Assembly: GCF_029892285.1 (NCBI RefSeq)
Contig: NZ_JARXVM010000020.1
Location: 1 to 64,000 of the forward strand
Reading direction: 5' to 3'
DNA from: Rhizobium sp. SG_E_25_P2
GTDB taxonomy: Bacteria > Pseudomonadota > Alphaproteobacteria > Rhizobiales > Rhizobiaceae
DNA: 64,000 nucleotides
The position numbers and the translations under genes are program-made. The notes beneath the pieces are model-generated. The model was not told the DNA's origin and searched no databases. It saw only the letters and a list, made by a program, of their open reading frames with translations. Of this stretch, positions 25,917 to 33,801 are shown one piece after another; positions within the stretch are counted from its first letter, which is position 1; every line of letters starts with the position of its first letter.

Positions 25917-26357
25917 ATGAAAATCGCCCTCGGAGCCGACAGCGCCGGCAAGCCGCTTCTCGACGTCATCGAAGCCCATCTCAAGACCCGCCCTGACATC
26001 GAAGTCGTCAACCTGTCCAAATCCGGCTTCTACGCCGATCTCTCCCGCGATCTCGCCGATACCATCGTCAGCGGCGAAAACGAGCGCGGCATTCTCTGCT
26101 GCGGCACCGGCATCGGCGTCTGCATTTCGGCCAACAAGGTGCCCGGCATCCGCGCCGCCCTGACCCACGACACCTATTCCGCCGAACGCGCCGCCAAATC
26201 CAACAACGCCCAGATCATCACCATGGGCGCCCGCGTCATCGGCCCGGAACTGGCCAAGGCCATCGTCGATATGTGGCTAGCCTCCGATTTCGACCCGAAC
26301 GGATCGTCAGCCGGCAATGTCGAGGCGATCAACCGGCTGGATGAGAAGAAGGGGTGA
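25917..26357 (+). CDS. RpiB-like sugar-phosphate isomerase
   Basis: This 146-residue RpiB/LacAB family protein carries the catalytic Cys region ([21 protein letters not shown]) and [16 protein letters not shown]. RpiB paralogues in ery loci (EryI) convert an erythrulose phosphate to D-erythrose 4-phosphate, feeding the pentose phosphate pathway. The start at 25917 follows GGAG. It lies 31 bp after the tpi-like gene, so both are probably co-induced with the polyol operon. Confidence 0.87.
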   Translation: MKIALGADSAGKPLLDVIEAHLKTRPDIEVVNLSKSGFYADLSRDLADTIVSGENERGILCCGTGIGVCISANKVPGIRAALTHDTYSAERAAKSNNAQIITMGARVIGPELAKAIVDMWLASDFDPNGSSAGNVEAINRLDEKKG

Positions 26358-26377
26358 GGAGCGAGAGCCAGTCTGGT

Positions 26378-26812
26378 TCAGTTTGAACCTGACAGGTTTT
26401 CGGCAGGCAAAGCGTAACGCAGAATCCTGATCTCATCAGCCTCCGTTAGCGTGGCTTCAAGCACTTGGTTGACGAGATCGGCATTCTCGTCGACCTCATC
26501 CAGCAGGATATCGAAAAGCTCCAGTTGGACAGGTAGAGGCATGGCGCCAGCAGCGTTGAGGCAGATCAACCCAGCATGTATGGCGACATCGGCATATTGC
26601 CCCTTGACGCCGGGGGCATCGGCGGGCCCGCGAAAATCAACTGAGTTTTTGGTGACGAAGGTCCAGTCACCCGCAAGGATCAACGGCTTCAATTCCCAGT
26701 CCTTGAGGCCAGTTGCGCCGATCCATGTCACATGCGACGCATGTCCATATCCCCGTTCATGCGCACGTTTGGCGAGACGAGGGCTCAGACATTCGTCGAT
26801 AAGCAGCTTCAC
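26378..26812 (-). CDS. DUF5615 PIN-like toxin candidate
   Basis: This 144-residue protein has the DUF5615 layout: MKLLIDECLSPRLAKRAHERG, then a middle DWELKPLILAGDWTFVTKNSVDF with acidic residues of a PIN-like nuclease centre. It follows a DUF433 antitoxin gene with a 4 bp overlap, the standard arrangement for these VapBC-like pairs. RNase activity is inferred from the fold family. Confidence 0.85.
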   Translation of the reverse strand: MKLLIDECLSPRLAKRAHERGYGHASHVTWIGATGLKDWELKPLILAGDWTFVTKNSVDFRGPADAPGVKGQYADVAIHAGLICLNAAGAMPLPVQLELFDILLDEVDENADLVNQVLEATLTEADEIRILRYALPAENLSGSN

Positions 26813-27438
26813 GCGGCTGGCTTCCGTCGCGTGACCAGCTTGTCGGAAACAACGCGCCCCGCTGACGCTGCCTGGCGCGGCCGCCCGCGCAGTGGATTGG
26901 CTTCGGCATAGAGACGCGCGAGCGTGAGCATATCGGCGTTGATCTGCGGATGGTCCTGGAGAAGCTCTGCCTCAGCCAGGCCAGCATCAAGTGAAGCGGC
27001 GAGGTCATAAGGCGAAAGTCGCGTTCCCCGGATCACGGCTGCGCCGCTCAGGATATCGGGATCGTGGGTGATCAGCGCCCGCGCCGCATGAAGCAGGGCG
27101 AGGTTGCGCTGGGCCTTGCGCAGGAAGGGGCCGAGATCGATGCTGAGAAAGCCTTCGCGCAGCGTCCAGTCGGCGTCCGGCCTGTTTAACGTCAGACGTT
27201 TTGCTGCCCAGCCGATCGCTCCGATTCTCTCTTCCGCCGTCAGTCGCGCAGCGCTTTCGACATAGAACGAAATTAGGCCGCAACTCTCGGCCCAAACCTG
27301 CCGGCCGCCGTCCCTGTCGTGCAGTTGAGGCGGCAATATGCCCTCATCGATCATGCGATGAACATCGCGCAATCCCACCTCCGCCACCACGGCGGCTTCC
27401 GGCGTTTTCAGCATTTCCTTGCGCATGGTGCGGCTCAA
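26809..27438 (-). CDS. DUF433-domain antitoxin candidate
   Basis: This 209-residue protein has an N-terminal MerR-like helix-turn-helix (EAAVVAEVGLRDVHRMIDEGIL). A C-terminal DUF433 follows (HDPDILSGAAVIRGTRLSPYDLAASLDAG, then AEAELLQDHPQI). DUF433 proteins accompany DUF5615 toxins and probably act as antitoxin and autorepressor. The protein is longer than a minimal DUF433 antitoxin (about 80 residues) because of the N-terminal half. Confidence 0.83.
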   Translation of the reverse strand: MSRTMRKEMLKTPEAAVVAEVGLRDVHRMIDEGILPPQLHDRDGGRQVWAESCGLISFYVESAARLTAEERIGAIGWAAKRLTLNRPDADWTLREGFLSIDLGPFLRKAQRNLALLHAARALITHDPDILSGAAVIRGTRLSPYDLAASLDAGLAEAELLQDHPQINADMLTLARLYAEANPLRGRPRQAASAGRVVSDKLVTRRKPAA

Positions 27439-27655
27439 TATTCATTCCGATGCGCCGGAGTATATAATCTTCAGGAGCGCGCGTCAAAGAGTGGTGGCGC
27501 GAGCTTTCCCATAGTCTCGCTGCCTGACGTCTTGCTGACGCCATGCCTCAGCGCTTCGTCAGCAGCCTTGGCGCAGAGTGCCTCTCATGGGCGGCGAGGG
27601 CTGCCCGCGCCGGAAGAACCAGGGTCTTCCGGGCAACGGAGAGAGGGTCTTCATC

Positions 27656-28099
27656 ATGAGCATCAACAGTCTTTCGCGCCGCGGCCTGCTTCTGGGCTCC
27701 GCCGTTGCGCTCGTCGCGCTGGTCAGCTGTCCCGTCCCCGCCTTGCTGGGGACCGGCGACGCATTCGCCAAGGGGAGCGATGACGGCCCGCGCACCGACG
27801 ACAAGGGCGGTCGCCACGGCAAACATCACGACCAGACGTCCTCCGACGACGACAGCGACGACGACGCCGACGATAGTGCCGACGACAGCTCTGACGACGA
27901 CCAGAGCGGCATCGACGATGATGACGACGTCAGCGACGATCACGGCGTGGACGACGATGACAGCGACGATGACGATGTCTCGACAGACACCCACGGCAAA
28001 CATCACAGCCGCAACCGCAACAAAAGCCGCGATCGCGACCATCATGGCGGCCACGGCCATCACGGCCACCATGGCGGACGCGACGGCCGGCGCGGCTGA
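27656..28099 (+). CDS. Acidic Asp/His-rich secreted (lipo)protein
   Basis: This 147-residue protein starts MSINSLSRRGLLLGSAVALV with a signal peptide. A Cys in LVALVSC could be a lipobox, or cleavage could follow GDAFA. The rest is low complexity: long Asp/Ser runs (DDDSDDDADD) and a His-rich C-terminus (HHGGHGHHGHHGG). Such composition suggests binding of divalent cations outside the cytoplasm. GGAGAG upstream supports this start. It is followed by a hairpin cluster and the PepSY/two-component genes. No named family is recognised. Confidence 0.72.
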   Translation: MSINSLSRRGLLLGSAVALVALVSCPVPALLGTGDAFAKGSDDGPRTDDKGGRHGKHHDQTSSDDDSDDDADDSADDSSDDDQSGIDDDDDVSDDHGVDDDDSDDDDVSTDTHGKHHSRNRNKSRDRDHHGGHGHHGHHGGRDGRRG

Positions 28100-28142
28100 G
28101 GTATTTCCATGACCGGCGCCTTGTCCGCCGCACGCCGGTCTC

Positions 28143-28193
28143 CGGCGGGGCGACCCGCCGCCAGCCCCGCCGCGCCGTCCCGCGCGGCGGGGC
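28143..28193 (+). terminator. Two adjacent GC hairpins between acidic-protein genes
   Basis: A 7 bp hairpin (CGGCGGG at 28143-28149 with 28154-28160, GCGA loop) is followed by a perfect 12 bp hairpin (GCCCCGCCGCGC at 28164-28175 with 28182-28193). There is no U-run, so it may be an attenuator or mRNA boundary rather than a strict intrinsic terminator. Confidence 0.5.
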
Positions 28194-28268
28194 CTGCGCG
28201 CCGATTGACCGCAGGTCGCCTCGCGGTCCATGATCGCGCCAAACTATCTCGCATTCTGGATCCGTCTC

Positions 28269-28700
28269 ATGCTGGCCCGCCGCGATTTCCTGTTTCTCCT
28301 GTTCGGCATGGCGTCGATGGCGGCCGGCGCGGCGCGTGCCGATGACGGCGGCGGCGACGGCGGCGATGGTCACGACGGCGGAGACGATCACGGCGGTGAC
28401 GACAAGGGTGGCGACGATAAAGGCGGCGACGACGATGGCGGCGACGACGATGGCGGCAACCCCAGCGGCCTCAGCCATGACGATGCGCGCCAGGAGCGGT
28501 TGAAGGGCGAGGTGATGCCGCTGTCGAAGGCGCTCATGCTGGTCGAGCGCAAGATCGATGGCGACGTGATCGACATCAGGCTCAGCAAGGGCGCGCGCGG
28601 CTATTACTACCGTTTCAAGATCCGCGACGGCGCAGGCGTCATCCGCACGCTGCGTCTCGACGCCCGCAGCGGCCGCATTCTGTCCTTCCTGGGGTCATGA
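28269..28700 (+). CDS. PepSY-domain protein with Gly-Asp repeat linker
   Basis: This 143-residue secreted protein has a signal peptide (MLARRDFLFLLFG to about ARADD). A GGDDK/GGDDD repeat linker follows (about residues 25-65), then a C-terminal PepSY-like domain (KALMLVERKIDGDVIDIRL, then YYYRFKIRDGAGVI and LDARSGRILSF). PepSY proteins next to two-component genes often modulate the sensor in the periplasm. An ATG at 28230 is in frame, but 28269 gives a normal signal peptide. Its stop overlaps the response-regulator start (ATGA). Confidence 0.82.
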   Translation: MLARRDFLFLLFGMASMAAGAARADDGGGDGGDGHDGGDDHGGDDKGGDDKGGDDDGGDDDGGNPSGLSHDDARQERLKGEVMPLSKALMLVERKIDGDVIDIRLSKGARGYYYRFKIRDGAGVIRTLRLDARSGRILSFLGS

Positions 28701-29374
28701 CCATCATGCGCATTCTCATCGCCGAAGACGACCTTTCTATCGCCGATCTCGTCACCGGCCAGCTTGCTGGCGCAGGCTTCGTGGTCGAGCGCCGCGCCAC
28801 CGGCCCCGAAGTCTGGGAGGAGGGCGAGATCGGCGATTACGCCGCCATCATTCTCGATCTCGGCCTGCCGGGCATGGATGGCCTGTCGATCCTCAAGCGC
28901 TGGCGGGCGGCGGGGGTTGAGACGCCGGTGCTGGTGCTGACCGCGCGCGGCTCCTGGATGGAGCGCGTCGACGGTTTCGACGCCGGCGCCGATGATTATC
29001 TGCCCAAGCCTTTTCGCCCGGAAGAGCTGCTGGCCCGTCTGAGAGCGCTTTTGCGCCGCGCGGGAAAATCGAGCGCCGCCCCTGTGGCGCGTTGCGGCCG
29101 CTTCACACTCGACGAGGCGGCCCGCCGGGTGAGGTTCGACGGCAAGCCGGTCGAGGTCAGCGCCATGGAATATCGGCTGATCGCCTATCTGATGCAGCAC
29201 AAGGGGCGGCCGGCGCCGGCGCTCGATCTCGCTTTGCATGTGCAGGGCCGTGACGATGACAGCGCCAAGAACGCCATTGAGGCCATGGTCGCCCGGCTCC
29301 GCCGCAAGACGGCGGCCGACGCGTTTGAGAACCGGCGCGGCTTCGGCTATCTCATCGCGGATGAACAGGCATGA
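28697..29374 (+). CDS. OmpR/PhoB-family response regulator
   Basis: This 225-residue regulator has an N-terminal receiver (MRILIAEDD, phospho-acceptor in IILDLGLPGMDG, Thr in VLTARG, Lys in DDYLPKPF). A C-terminal winged helix follows (MEYRLIAYLMQHKG, then RRGFGYLIADEQA). The ATG at 28697 overlaps the PepSY stop. MRILIAEDD at 28706 is an alternative. It overlaps the kinase gene by 4 bp. The PepSY-regulator-kinase order suggests envelope or cation sensing (inference). Confidence 0.92.
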   Translation: MTIMRILIAEDDLSIADLVTGQLAGAGFVVERRATGPEVWEEGEIGDYAAIILDLGLPGMDGLSILKRWRAAGVETPVLVLTARGSWMERVDGFDAGADDYLPKPFRPEELLARLRALLRRAGKSSAAPVARCGRFTLDEAARRVRFDGKPVEVSAMEYRLIAYLMQHKGRPAPALDLALHVQGRDDDSAKNAIEAMVARLRRKTAADAFENRRGFGYLIADEQA

Positions 29375-30696
29375 TCCGCAGCCTGCGCTTTCGGCTCGCC
29401 ATCGGCGCCGTCATCGCGGTGCTGCTGTCGCTCGCCACCGTCTGGTGGTCGCTCAGCCAGCTGTTTACCGATTATGTCCGCGACCGCTACGTGGCCGAGA
29501 TGACCGCGCTCGCCGACAGCGTCGCCGCCGCCGCCGTCTGGGACAAGACCCGCTTCACGCTCAACGCCGCCTGGTCCGACAGCCGTCTCGGCGCGCCGGC
29601 CGGCGGCCGCTACTGGCAGTTCGAGGCCAAGGGGCAACCGGCGCTGCGCTCGCGCTCTCTGTGGGACACGCGGCTGGGCGACGAGCCGCTCGCGCCCTCC
29701 GACATGGCGCCGTTCGAGACCACAGCCGGTCCAGATGGCGCGCCCGTTCTGGTGCTCACGCGCCGCTCGCGGCTTGCGGATGCGCCGGAGGCGGGCGAGT
29801 TCACCGTGCGCGTCGCCTTTTCGGAACGGGAAATGACGGCGGCTTTGGAAGCCTTTCATGCCCGTCTGCGCAGCATGCTCCTGCTTACGGCGGCGGTGCT
29901 GTCGGCCGCCGCCTTTATTCAGGCGGCGCTGGGGCTGACCCCGCTCGACCGGCTGCGCGGCGTCGTTGCCCGCATCCGCGCCGGCCAGGCCGCACGCCTT
30001 GATGATGAAGGCCCGCTTGAAGTGCGTCCGCTGGTGCGCGAGATCAATCTTTTGCTCGACGAGCGCGAAACGGCGGTCGAACGCGCCCGCCAGCGCGCCT
30101 CCGATCTCGCCCACGGGCTGAAGACGCCGCTGACCGTGCTCGCCCAGCTCACCAGCCGGCTCGATGCCGACGCCGCAGAGCTGGCGCTACGCCAGATCGA
30201 TCTCATCCGCCAGCGCGCCGATCGTCAGTTGCAGGCCGCGAGGCTGGGCGTCGAACGCATGGCCACCAGTGATGTCGGCGCGCTGATCGGCAAGCTCGTG
30301 CAGGTGCTGCGGCCGCTGACCGAGGATCGCGGCATCGACTGGCGGCTGGACTGCCCCATGGGGCTCAGTCTGGAGGCCGATCCCGCCGATCTCGCCGAGG
30401 CCATCGGCAATCTGCTCGACAACGCCGCCAAATGGACCAGCCGCCTCATCGAGGCGAAGGTTCGGCGCGAGGAGGGCTGCGTGATCGTGATGATTGGCGA
30501 CGACGGCCCCGGCCTGTCGGAACCCGACCGCGCCGCCATGCTGGCCCGCGGCGCAAGCGCCGACGCCGCCGGCTCCGGCCTCGGCCTCGCCATCACCGCC
30601 GATATCGCCCACGCCTATGGCGGCGATCTCACGCTGGGCGCTTCCCCGCTGGGCGGGCTGGAGGCGCGGCTCAGCTTTCCCGACCGGCGCGGCTGA
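29371..30696 (+). CDS. Sensor histidine kinase
   Basis: This 441-residue membrane kinase has a first membrane helix near residues 10-32, a periplasmic domain to about 165, a second helix (LLLTAAVLSAAAFIQAALG) and HAMP. The dimerisation box is DLAHGLKTPLTVL with His248 as phospho-acceptor. ATPase boxes are NLLDNAAKWT, VMIGDDGPGL and GSGLGLAI. The PhoQ-like H-box (HGLKTPL instead of HELRTPL) fits kinases of the cation/envelope-stress class. It is the partner of the regulator upstream. Confidence 0.92.
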   Translation: MIRSLRFRLAIGAVIAVLLSLATVWWSLSQLFTDYVRDRYVAEMTALADSVAAAAVWDKTRFTLNAAWSDSRLGAPAGGRYWQFEAKGQPALRSRSLWDTRLGDEPLAPSDMAPFETTAGPDGAPVLVLTRRSRLADAPEAGEFTVRVAFSEREMTAALEAFHARLRSMLLLTAAVLSAAAFIQAALGLTPLDRLRGVVARIRAGQAARLDDEGPLEVRPLVREINLLLDERETAVERARQRASDLAHGLKTPLTVLAQLTSRLDADAAELALRQIDLIRQRADRQLQAARLGVERMATSDVGALIGKLVQVLRPLTEDRGIDWRLDCPMGLSLEADPADLAEAIGNLLDNAAKWTSRLIEAKVRREEGCVIVMIGDDGPGLSEPDRAAMLARGASADAAGSGLGLAITADIAHAYGGDLTLGASPLGGLEARLSFPDRRG

Positions 30697-30716
30697 GGGG
30701 CTCGGTTTTTGCTCCT

Positions 30717-31925
30717 TCAGAAAATGAAATCCGTCTTGTCCATCTGCGCCAGCGTCAGGCCCTCGACCGTCAGCACGTCCGCGCCGAATTTGATGACGAC
30801 ATCGCCGTCCACGAATTTGGCGTGCGCCTTCACGTCGGCGAAATTGTCCAGCCCGGTCCAGTTGTGAATGTCCATGCGATCCTGTCCGTTCTGGAAATCG
30901 CTGATCCGGTCACGGCCCTGGGTCGTGTAGAAGTCGAAAATATCCTTGCCCGCCCCGCCGGTCAGCGCGTCGTTGCCGCTATCGCCGAACAGCCGGTCAT
31001 TGCCGGCCATACCCCTGAGGATATCGTTGCCGTCGTCGCCGGTGAGTATATTGTCAAGCGCGTTGCCGGTTCCGGTCAGGCCTTTCGTTCCTTCCAGCGA
31101 CAGAGATTCGACATTGTCGTTGAGCGTGTAGTTTACGGTCGAGGTGATGAAATCGGAGCCTTGGCCAGCCTTTTCGATCAGCTTTGTGGCGGCGCTGTGC
31201 ACGGTGAGCGAATCGTCGCCTGTCCCGCCATAGATGCCGCCCTGGACAGTCGATCCCGTCGCTTCGTTGATGAATGTGTCATTGCCGCCGCCCAGCCTGA
31301 CATCGCCGACGATCCGGCCGAAATTGTCGACATGGTCGTCACCCTTGGATCCCTGGATGGCGACGCCGGCGCTTTTGATCAGGCCGAAATTCTCGAGGCT
31401 GAGCAGATGCGGGTCGCTGTCGGCATTGATGAGCACGCCGTAAGACGAGCCGGTGATCACGCCTCCTTCGGCATTGGTGACGTAATTGCTGCCGCGAAAC
31501 GACTCGAGCCCCACCACGCCGGAGATCAGCCCGGAATTGTCGAGAGCTATGGTTGCGCCGACCTTGGTCGCCAGCACCACGCCGGAGCCGCCCTCTGCGG
31601 TAATCTTGCCGTCATTGATGATCTGGCAATTCGTCCCCGACGCGCCGCCATCGAAATAGACACCGTTATAGCCTGTAACCACGCCCAGAGAGCTGATGGA
31701 CATGAGCCAGTTGGCGCCGGACAGCGCGATGGCGGATTCGAACTCGACAGTGGTCCGGATGGTCGAATGGATGGCGATCGTGTTCCCGAAGGTCCCGTCG
31801 AGCATCCGGATGGCCGGTCCGCTGTTCGCGGTGATTCCGCCCGGCTTGAACGTCCAGCTGTCGCCATCGACGGCGATGGTGACGGTGGCGTTGTCGATGG
31901 TGTAGGTATGCGCGACGCCGACCAT
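30717..31925 (-). CDS. RTX calcium-binding secreted protein 1
   Basis: This 402-residue protein lacks a signal peptide. Its N-terminal two-thirds are beta-helix-like with recurring N-x-G-x-I steps (NDGKITAEGGSGV, NSGLISGVVG, NFGRIVGDV). A C-terminal RTX block (GDDGNDILRGMAGNDRLFGD, then GNDALTGGAGKD) should bind Ca2+. The end, MDKTDFIF, fits a type I secretion signal. It is a paralogue of the 32472-33692 gene. The exporter at 0.1-3.6 kb is a candidate transporter. Its function outside the cell is unknown. Confidence 0.88.
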   Translation of the reverse strand: MVGVAHTYTIDNATVTIAVDGDSWTFKPGGITANSGPAIRMLDGTFGNTIAIHSTIRTTVEFESAIALSGANWLMSISSLGVVTGYNGVYFDGGASGTNCQIINDGKITAEGGSGVVLATKVGATIALDNSGLISGVVGLESFRGSNYVTNAEGGVITGSSYGVLINADSDPHLLSLENFGLIKSAGVAIQGSKGDDHVDNFGRIVGDVRLGGGNDTFINEATGSTVQGGIYGGTGDDSLTVHSAATKLIEKAGQGSDFITSTVNYTLNDNVESLSLEGTKGLTGTGNALDNILTGDDGNDILRGMAGNDRLFGDSGNDALTGGAGKDIFDFYTTQGRDRISDFQNGQDRMDIHNWTGLDNFADVKAHAKFVDGDVVIKFGADVLTVEGLTLAQMDKTDFIF

Positions 31926-31953
31926 GGGGCGCTCCTTTCAGATCCAGACGCCG

Positions 31954-32463
31954 TCACGGCGCGGGGGCGGTTATGTTGTCGAATTGGAGCCGCACATCGG
32001 TTTTGGTGCTCTCGCTCGCCATGCGATGCGGAAGTCCGTCGTCGGCGCCGATCCACACGCGCTGCGGGCCGGGATCGCCCACGCCTTGAACGGCGGGCGG
32101 TGTGTAATCATAGACATGCATGGCGGCGCCATCGAGCGTCTCGTCGCCGGCTGCCGCGCAATCCTTCAGGCTCGCGGCGTCCGGAACCATGCGCTTGGTC
32201 ATCGCCGCCCTCTGGCCTTTTTCGAGCGAGGTCTTGGTCCAGCTCTCGCCGTCCTTGACATAGAGATCGTCGCCAACGGCGATACTGTCGAGCAGCGGCT
32301 TGCCGTCGAGGCTGGTCAACTGCCGATAGGCGGGCGCCTTGCTCAGGAGGTCATAGGCGTCGGCCACGGCGTCGCAGTCGCCGGCGAGAGCCGGGGTTGC
32401 CAGTATTGAAATCCCCGCCGCCAGCAACAGGAGGCTCCGCTCATGTCCAAGCCGCATGATCAT
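31954..32463 (-). CDS. Periplasmic protein of unknown function between RTX genes
   Basis: This 169-residue protein has a clear signal peptide (MIMRLGHERSLLLLAAGISI, cleavage after PALAG). The mature part has Cys residues in CDAVADAYDLLSKAP and KDCAAAGDETL and a late segment VYDYTPPAVQGVGD followed by PHRMASESTKTDV. This resembles small periplasmic LolA/LolB-like or outer-membrane-associated folds, but I do not recognise a named family. The start at 32463 (or 32457) is chosen for the signal peptide; upstream codons lie inside the neighbouring RTX gene. Confidence 0.75.
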   Translation of the reverse strand: MIMRLGHERSLLLLAAGISILATPALAGDCDAVADAYDLLSKAPAYRQLTSLDGKPLLDSIAVGDDLYVKDGESWTKTSLEKGQRAAMTKRMVPDAASLKDCAAAGDETLDGAAMHVYDYTPPAVQGVGDPGPQRVWIGADDGLPHRMASESTKTDVRLQFDNITAPAP

Positions 32464-32471
32464 CCGCCGGC

Positions 32472-33692
32472 TCACAGGATGAAATCCGTCTTGTTGATGT
32501 CCGAGCGCTCGACATCGGTGAGCCTCAGACTGTCGCCTCCCGCCGAAATGACGATGTCGTCGCCATCGACGCGCAGATGGGCGCGCACATCGGCAAACGT
32601 CTCCATCTCGGTCCAGCCGGAAAGGTTGATGAGATCCGAGCCGTTCTGGAAATCGGCGATGCGGTCGCGCCCGTCGCCTTCGGAAAAGACGAAGATGTCG
32701 CCATTGCCGCCGCCGATCAGCACATCCTTTCCGGCATGGCCCCACAGCGTGTCGGAGCCGGAAAAGCCCCGCAGCCGGTTTGCCCCGGTATTTCCGTCAA
32801 GCGTATTGCCCATCTCGTTGCCGTCGCCATTGATGTTCTTGCCGCCGGTCAGCAGCAATTGCTCGACATTGGCGTTCAGCGCATAATTGGCCGAGGAATA
32901 AACGGTGTCGTAGCCTCTGTTGGCGGATTCGATCATCCTGAGGCTGGAACTGGTCGTGGTCAGCGTGTCGTCGCCATCGCCGCCATAGAGATTGCCGATC
33001 AGTTTGCCGCCTTTGTTGAGGAAATAGTCGTTGCCGCCCGCCAGCACGACATCGCCCGCGATCGTGCCGCTATTGGTGATCCTGTCCGAGCCGATATCGC
33101 CGCTATAGGCGAGTTCCTCGCCCTTCAACGTTCCGCTGTTGACCAGCTTGAGATATTCGCCTGCGGCGCTATGTGTCTCCACCCCGGTGTCCAATCCATA
33201 GACCGTGCCGCTATTGGTCAAAACCGTCTCGCCGTCGGGCATGGATTGGTTGATTCCGGCAAACAGAAACACGGCGGTGTCGGCGGCGATGCCTCCGGAA
33301 TTGTCGACGGTCGATCCCTTGTCGCCGCGCATATAGACGCCATAGCCCATGTCGTCGCCGCCATGGATCACCCCGCCATTGACGATGCGCTGATTGGAAC
33401 CCGACAGCATGATCCCGAAATAGCCTTCGACATTGGCGTTGGCGGCCACGCCGATCGCTGTGCCGTTTCCCTGGGCCAGGATGGCGGTGGCCGAATTTTC
33501 CTTCAGCAGATTGGTGCGCACCTCGCCCTGGATTTCGATCGTGTTGTTGGATACGCCGACGGCCTCGACGATGCCGTCCTCAAGATTGGACAGGATCTTG
33601 CCGGCGGGTCGCACGATCCAGGTGTCTGCATCGCTGCCAATCGTCCAGGTGGTGGTTCTCGTTGTCAGCAGAAAATGCGTTTTCAGGGTCAT
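32472..33692 (-). CDS. RTX calcium-binding secreted protein 2
   Basis: This 406-residue paralogue of RTX protein 1 has the same plan: an N-terminal segment (MTLKTHFLLTTRTTTW), N-x-G-x-I beta-helix repeats (NSGTVYG, NSGTLKG, NSGTIAG), RTX repeats (GDGNEMGNTLDGNTGANRL) and a terminal INKTDFIL signal. The shared ending (D-F-I-F/L) argues for the same exporter. It is upstream of the periplasmic-protein gene and RTX 1, all on the minus strand, so the three may be one operon. Confidence 0.88.
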   Translation of the reverse strand: MTLKTHFLLTTRTTTWTIGSDADTWIVRPAGKILSNLEDGIVEAVGVSNNTIEIQGEVRTNLLKENSATAILAQGNGTAIGVAANANVEGYFGIMLSGSNQRIVNGGVIHGGDDMGYGVYMRGDKGSTVDNSGGIAADTAVFLFAGINQSMPDGETVLTNSGTVYGLDTGVETHSAAGEYLKLVNSGTLKGEELAYSGDIGSDRITNSGTIAGDVVLAGGNDYFLNKGGKLIGNLYGGDGDDTLTTTSSSLRMIESANRGYDTVYSSANYALNANVEQLLLTGGKNINGDGNEMGNTLDGNTGANRLRGFSGSDTLWGHAGKDVLIGGGNGDIFVFSEGDGRDRIADFQNGSDLINLSGWTEMETFADVRAHLRVDGDDIVISAGGDSLRLTDVERSDINKTDFIL

Positions 33693-33801
33693 GGCGCCTC
33701 TCCTTGCGGGTCGGCGGCATGTTTGGCGGCCCGGGGAATGAACGCAATTACCCTAAAAGAGTCCCGGTCGGACATTCGCGCCAACCTGGCGCGCCGACCC
33801 T

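Noticed and set aside
27705-28112. A Thr/Met-rich 135-codon frame overlapping the acidic protein gene
   Set aside because: It is the +1 frame of GAC repeats; the acidic frame has a signal peptide and ribosome binding site.
27548-28231. A Val/Ala-rich 227-codon minus-strand frame
   Set aside because: Hydrophobic appearance arises from the complement of GAC/GAT repeats; no gene features.
28111-28268. Possible small RNA between the acidic-protein genes
   Set aside because: Two strong hairpins are present but there is no promoter-like element or U-run; recorded as a terminator-like feature only.
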